From assembly GCA_017537045.1 (NCBI GenBank), contig JAFYLN010000149.1:1-64000 (forward strand): 64,000 nucleotides of DNA, given 5' to 3'. This DNA comes from Oscillospiraceae bacterium. Its GTDB lineage: Bacteria; Bacillota_A; Clostridia; Oscillospirales; Oscillospiraceae. The translations under genes and the position numbers were made by a program. The notes beneath the pieces were generated by a model. That model had not been told where the DNA came from. It did no database searches and saw only the letters and a list, made by a program, of their open reading frames with translations. Positions 61,078 to 64,000 of this stretch are shown one piece after another. Every line of letters starts with the position of its first letter. Position 1 is the first letter of the stretch.

Positions 61078-64000
61078 ATGGAAAAACTACTCGAAATTCT
61101 AAAAACGATCCCTGAATTCAAGCAGCTGCTGGACAATGTAAAACAGCTGAACAGTGCAGCCGTGACTGGCATTGGTCAGATCAACCGCTCTCATTTGATT
61201 GCAGCGCTGCACAAGGAGATCGACCGGCCGCTGGTTATCATCTGTCAGGATGACATCGCCGCTAAACGTATGCAGGAAGAATTAAAATGCTTCCTTGGCG
61301 ATACGGTTCCTGTGCTGCCTAACAGAGAATTGACTTTATATGATGCCGCTGTTGTTTCCCGTGCATGGGAACAGAAGCGGCTGCGGCAGCTTTTTGATCT
61401 GGCTTCCGGCAAGTCGCCCATCCAGATCTTCACATGGGAGTCTCTCAGTCAGCGCACCATGCCTCCTGCAACGCTGCTGCATGCTGCATTCCGTCTGGAA
61501 ACGGGCAAAGAATATCCGATTGACGAGTTGCTCTCCCGCCTGAGCGCATCCGGTTACAGCCGCTCACACCTGGTCGAAGGTCCGGGACAGTTTGCCGTCC
61601 GCGGCGGCATTGTAGATATCTATTCCCCCGCTGCAAACCGTCCCGTGCGTGTGGAATTTTTTGGCGATGAGCTGGACACTATGGGCTTCTTTGATCCCGA
61701 TACCCAGCGGCGCACCGATAACATCGATGAGTTGGTGGTACTGCCCGTGGGTGAGACCCAGCCCCGCCTGCACAAGGGCGGTATTGCAGGGCTTTGCGCC
61801 GATCTGAGCCGGTTGATCGCCCGCCAGAAACGGCGCAGGAATATCAACGAGGCACTGATCTCCACACTGGAAAAAGACCTGGAAAAATACGAAAACGGCC
61901 TTCAGAATCCCGCTTCCGACCGGTATATGGCGCTGATCTATCCTGAAATGGCAACTGCCATGGACTATATTCCCCATAACGCCATTCTCGCCATCTGCGA
62001 TCAGGGTAATCTGCGCCGCAGTGCCCGCAGCCGCAGTGATGAAATGGGCATGCAGCTGGACAGTCTCTTGCAGGGCGGCTTGCTGGCAGGAGAACTGTGC
62101 GACTATGTGTGCCAGTGGGAGGATTTCTGCGCAGCCCTGGCAGGCCGTACCGCAGTATATTTCGATGCATTCGGCGGTACTTCCTATCCGGAAGAATGCC
62201 CTCCGAAGGTGCTCCTGCCCATGGTTGCCAAGCAGCTTCCCAGCTACGGCGGCAATCTGGACACTGCCGCATCGGATTTAAGCCACTATCAAAGGATGGA
62301 GTTTGCTTCGCTGGTTCTGTGCGGCAGCAGAAGAAGAGCCGAGCTTTTGAAAGAAATGCTCAGCACAAAGGGGCTTTCCGCCCTTCTGTGCATCCCGCTG
62401 ACCACTATGCCGAAGGCCGGTCAGATCCTGCTGGCTGAGGGCACGCTTCCCTACGGTATGGAGTACCCCGATTCCAAATTGGCCATTCTTTCCGAGGGAC
62501 AGCTGATCTCCAAAACCGCACCAAAGCAGAAAGCCGCCAAAAAGACTGCCACCAACCGTCAGAAGCTGAATTCCTTTACCGACCTTTCTCCCGGTGATCT
62601 GGTGGTTCACGAAAACTACGGCATCGGACGTTTTGTTGCCATGGAGCAGATCCGCGTGGACGGTGCCATTAAGGATTATGTCAAAATTGCCTACCAAGGT
62701 AGTGATACACTTTTCGTTCCCGCCACACAGCTTGACCTGGTGGGCAAGTATATCGGAGGCGGCGGTGAGGATGCCAATGTGCGGCTGAACAAGATCGGCT
62801 CCGATGCATGGCAGAAGACAAAAACCAAGGCCAGAAAAGCTGCCAAGGATATGGCTGGTGAGCTGATTCAGCTTTACGCCGCCAGAAAGCGGCAGGAGGG
62901 CTTCGCTTTTGCTGCCGATTCCCCCTGGCAGAAGGAATTTGAGGACAATTTCCCCTACCCCGAGACTGATGACCAGCTTCGCTGCATCGCAGACATCAAG
63001 CATGACATGGAGTCCCCCATTCCCATGGATCGTCTGCTGTGCGGCGATGTGGGCTTCGGTAAAACAGAGGTTGCCCTGCGGGCTGTAATGAAAGCGATCA
63101 TGGATGGCAAACAGTGCGCCATTCTGGTTCCTACCACGGTGCTGGCGCAGCAGCATTATCAGACTGCGCTTTCCCGTTTTCGCGGCTTCCCCGTCAATAT
63201 TGATGTGCTCAGCCGCTTCCGCACTCCCGCCCAGCAGAAGCGCACGATTGCCAATCTGAAAGCCGGCAGTGTGGATCTGATTATCGGCACCCATAAGCTG
63301 CTGCAAAAAACCATTGAATACAAAGATCTGGGACTTCTGATCATTGACGAGGAACAGCGGTTCGGTGTCAGTCACAAGGAGCGTCTGAAAGAGATCTCCA
63401 AGGGTGTGGATGTGCTGACCCTTTCCGCCACGCCCATTCCCAGAACACTGAATATGGCACTATCCGGCATCCGGGATATGTCCACCATTGAGGAACCGCC
63501 GGCAGACCGCTATCCCGTGCAGACCTTTGTGATGGAACACAACAATGCCATTATTGACGATGCCATTCGCCGCGAGATTGAGCGCGGCGGTCAGGTTTAT
63601 TACCTGCATAACCGGGTGGAGACCATTGACCAGTGTGCTTCCGCCCTGCAAAAGCGTATCCCCGGTCTGTCCGTAGCCGTTGCCCACGGCCAGATGGGAG
63701 AAGATGAACTGGGCGATGTGATGCACGCCATGGCAGACGGTGACATTCAGGTGCTGGTATGCACCACCATTATTGAAACAGGCCTGGACATTCCCAATGC
63801 CAACACCCTCATCATCGAAAATGCGGACCGGTTCGGCCTGTCCCAGCTCCATCAGCTCCGGGGCCGCGTGGGTCGTTCCACCCGTCATGCCTATGCCTAC
63901 TTCACCTACAAGCCGGACAAAAACCTGACAGAAATTGCAGAAAAGCGTCTTTCTGCCATCCGCGACTTTGCGGAATTCGGCTCCGGCTTTAAGATTGCCA
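61078..64000 (+). CDS. mfd: Transcription-repair coupling factor Mfd (3' end outside window)
   Basis: Mfd removes stalled RNA polymerase and recruits UvrA. About 974 residues are visible and the frame stays open to the window edge; the full protein should be about 1,150. The UvrB-like N-terminal part, the RNA-polymerase-interacting segment (near 505-560, LSPGDLVVHENYGIGRFVAM) and the RecG-like helicase with GDVGFGKTEVAL (near 656) and DEEQRFG (near 754) are all present. GAGGTAACT precedes the ATG. The start is confirmed by MEKLLEILKTIPEFKQLLD. Confidence 0.96.
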   Translation, partial: MEKLLEILKTIPEFKQLLDNVKQLNSAAVTGIGQINRSHLIAALHKEIDRPLVIICQDDIAAKRMQEELKCFLGDTVPVLPNRELTLYDAAVVSRAWEQKRLRQLFDLASGKSPIQIFTWESLSQRTMPPATLLHAAFRLETGKEYPIDELLSRLSASGYSRSHLVEGPGQFAVRGGIVDIYSPAANRPVRVEFFGDELDTMGFFDPDTQRRTDNIDELVVLPVGETQPRLHKGGIAGLCADLSRLIARQKRRRNINEALISTLEKDLEKYENGLQNPASDRYMALIYPEMATAMDYIPHNAILAICDQGNLRRSARSRSDEMGMQLDSLLQGGLLAGELCDYVCQWEDFCAALAGRTAVYFDAFGGTSYPEECPPKVLLPMVAKQLPSYGGNLDTAASDLSHYQRMEFASLVLCGSRRRAELLKEMLSTKGLSALLCIPLTTMPKAGQILLAEGTLPYGMEYPDSKLAILSEGQLISKTAPKQKAAKKTATNRQKLNSFTDLSPGDLVVHENYGIGRFVAMEQIRVDGAIKDYVKIAYQGSDTLFVPATQLDLVGKYIGGGGEDANVRLNKIGSDAWQKTKTKARKAAKDMAGELIQLYAARKRQEGFAFAADSPWQKEFEDNFPYPETDDQLRCIADIKHDMESPIPMDRLLCGDVGFGKTEVALRAVMKAIMDGKQCAILVPTTVLAQQHYQTALSRFRGFPVNIDVLSRFRTPAQQKRTIANLKAGSVDLIIGTHKLLQKTIEYKDLGLLIIDEEQRFGVSHKERLKEISKGVDVLTLSATPIPRTLNMALSGIRDMSTIEEPPADRYPVQTFVMEHNNAIIDDAIRREIERGGQVYYLHNRVETIDQCASALQKRIPGLSVAVAHGQMGEDELGDVMHAMADGDIQVLVCTTIIETGLDIPNANTLIIENADRFGLSQLHQLRGRVGRSTRHAYAYFTYKPDKNLTEIAEKRLSAIRDFAEFGSGFKIA

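Overview
The window is chromosomal DNA from a spore-forming member of the Clostridia, most likely an Oscillospirales (Ruminococcaceae-type) gut bacterium. The supporting signs are a moderate GC content, strong AGGAGG-type ribosome sites, spore genes (spmA, spmB, spoVAC), an AbrB/SpoVT-type regulator, HPr kinase, a T-box leader, a glycine riboswitch, BlaI/BlaR-type control and a MurE with the meso-diaminopimelate signature. This is inferred from gene content; no species is claimed.

Layout. Positions 1-5,220 carry rpmB (cut by the window edge), hprK with an RluA-family pseudouridine synthase, a TetR regulator, a coiled-coil protein, an alkyl-DNA methyltransferase and glyA behind a glycine riboswitch. 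Positions 5,557-8,604 hold a three-gene ABC importer under a T-box leader that best fits tRNA-Phe. A divergent five-tRNA operon (Val, Asp, Phe, Gly, Cys; 8,753-9,224) follows, and downstream of it lies a stretch littered with tRNA-Cys-like fragments. A membrane-bound MerR-RDD regulator, hslO and a methyltransferase come next. Positions 13,268-26,414 are the division/cell-wall (dcw) cluster on the minus strand: mraZ, rsmH, ftsL-like, a PASTA penicillin-binding protein, murE, murF, mraY, ftsW, murG, ftsQ, ftsZ. It has a recognisable MraZ box, but murD, murC, murB and ftsA are absent. A ClpC-type ATPase, a ferredoxin, a trmN6-like/rsmI/abrB group and spmAB follow to 32,550.

Positions 33,043-49,338 mix housekeeping and envelope genes: an exonuclease, two MATE transporters, nagB, an ECF S-component, an esterase, a nitroreductase, spoVAC, a luxS-mtnN-capA operon, an XRE/membrane fusion regulator, a large deacetylase-fold membrane protein, a DUF1653 protein and an MdoB-like phosphoglycerol transferase. 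Positions 49,566-64,000 hold a BlaI/BlaR1-type pair with two clear palindromic operators, radC-uvrB, a histidine-kinase-like protein lacking its phospho-acceptor histidine, uvrA, pth and the start of mfd. DNA repair is therefore concentrated at the right end.

The most unusual feature at the scale of the whole window is two families of short dispersed non-coding elements. Family A is bounded by GTCATTGCGA/TCGGAATGAC-type ends. Family B is bounded by AAATTGATGTTTATCG/AAACTGAAATTT-type ends with a GGGGCGGC hairpin core. They occur between genes, nest in each other, and in two places provide the stop codon of a neighbouring gene. No CRISPR array, prophage or complete transposase gene was seen.
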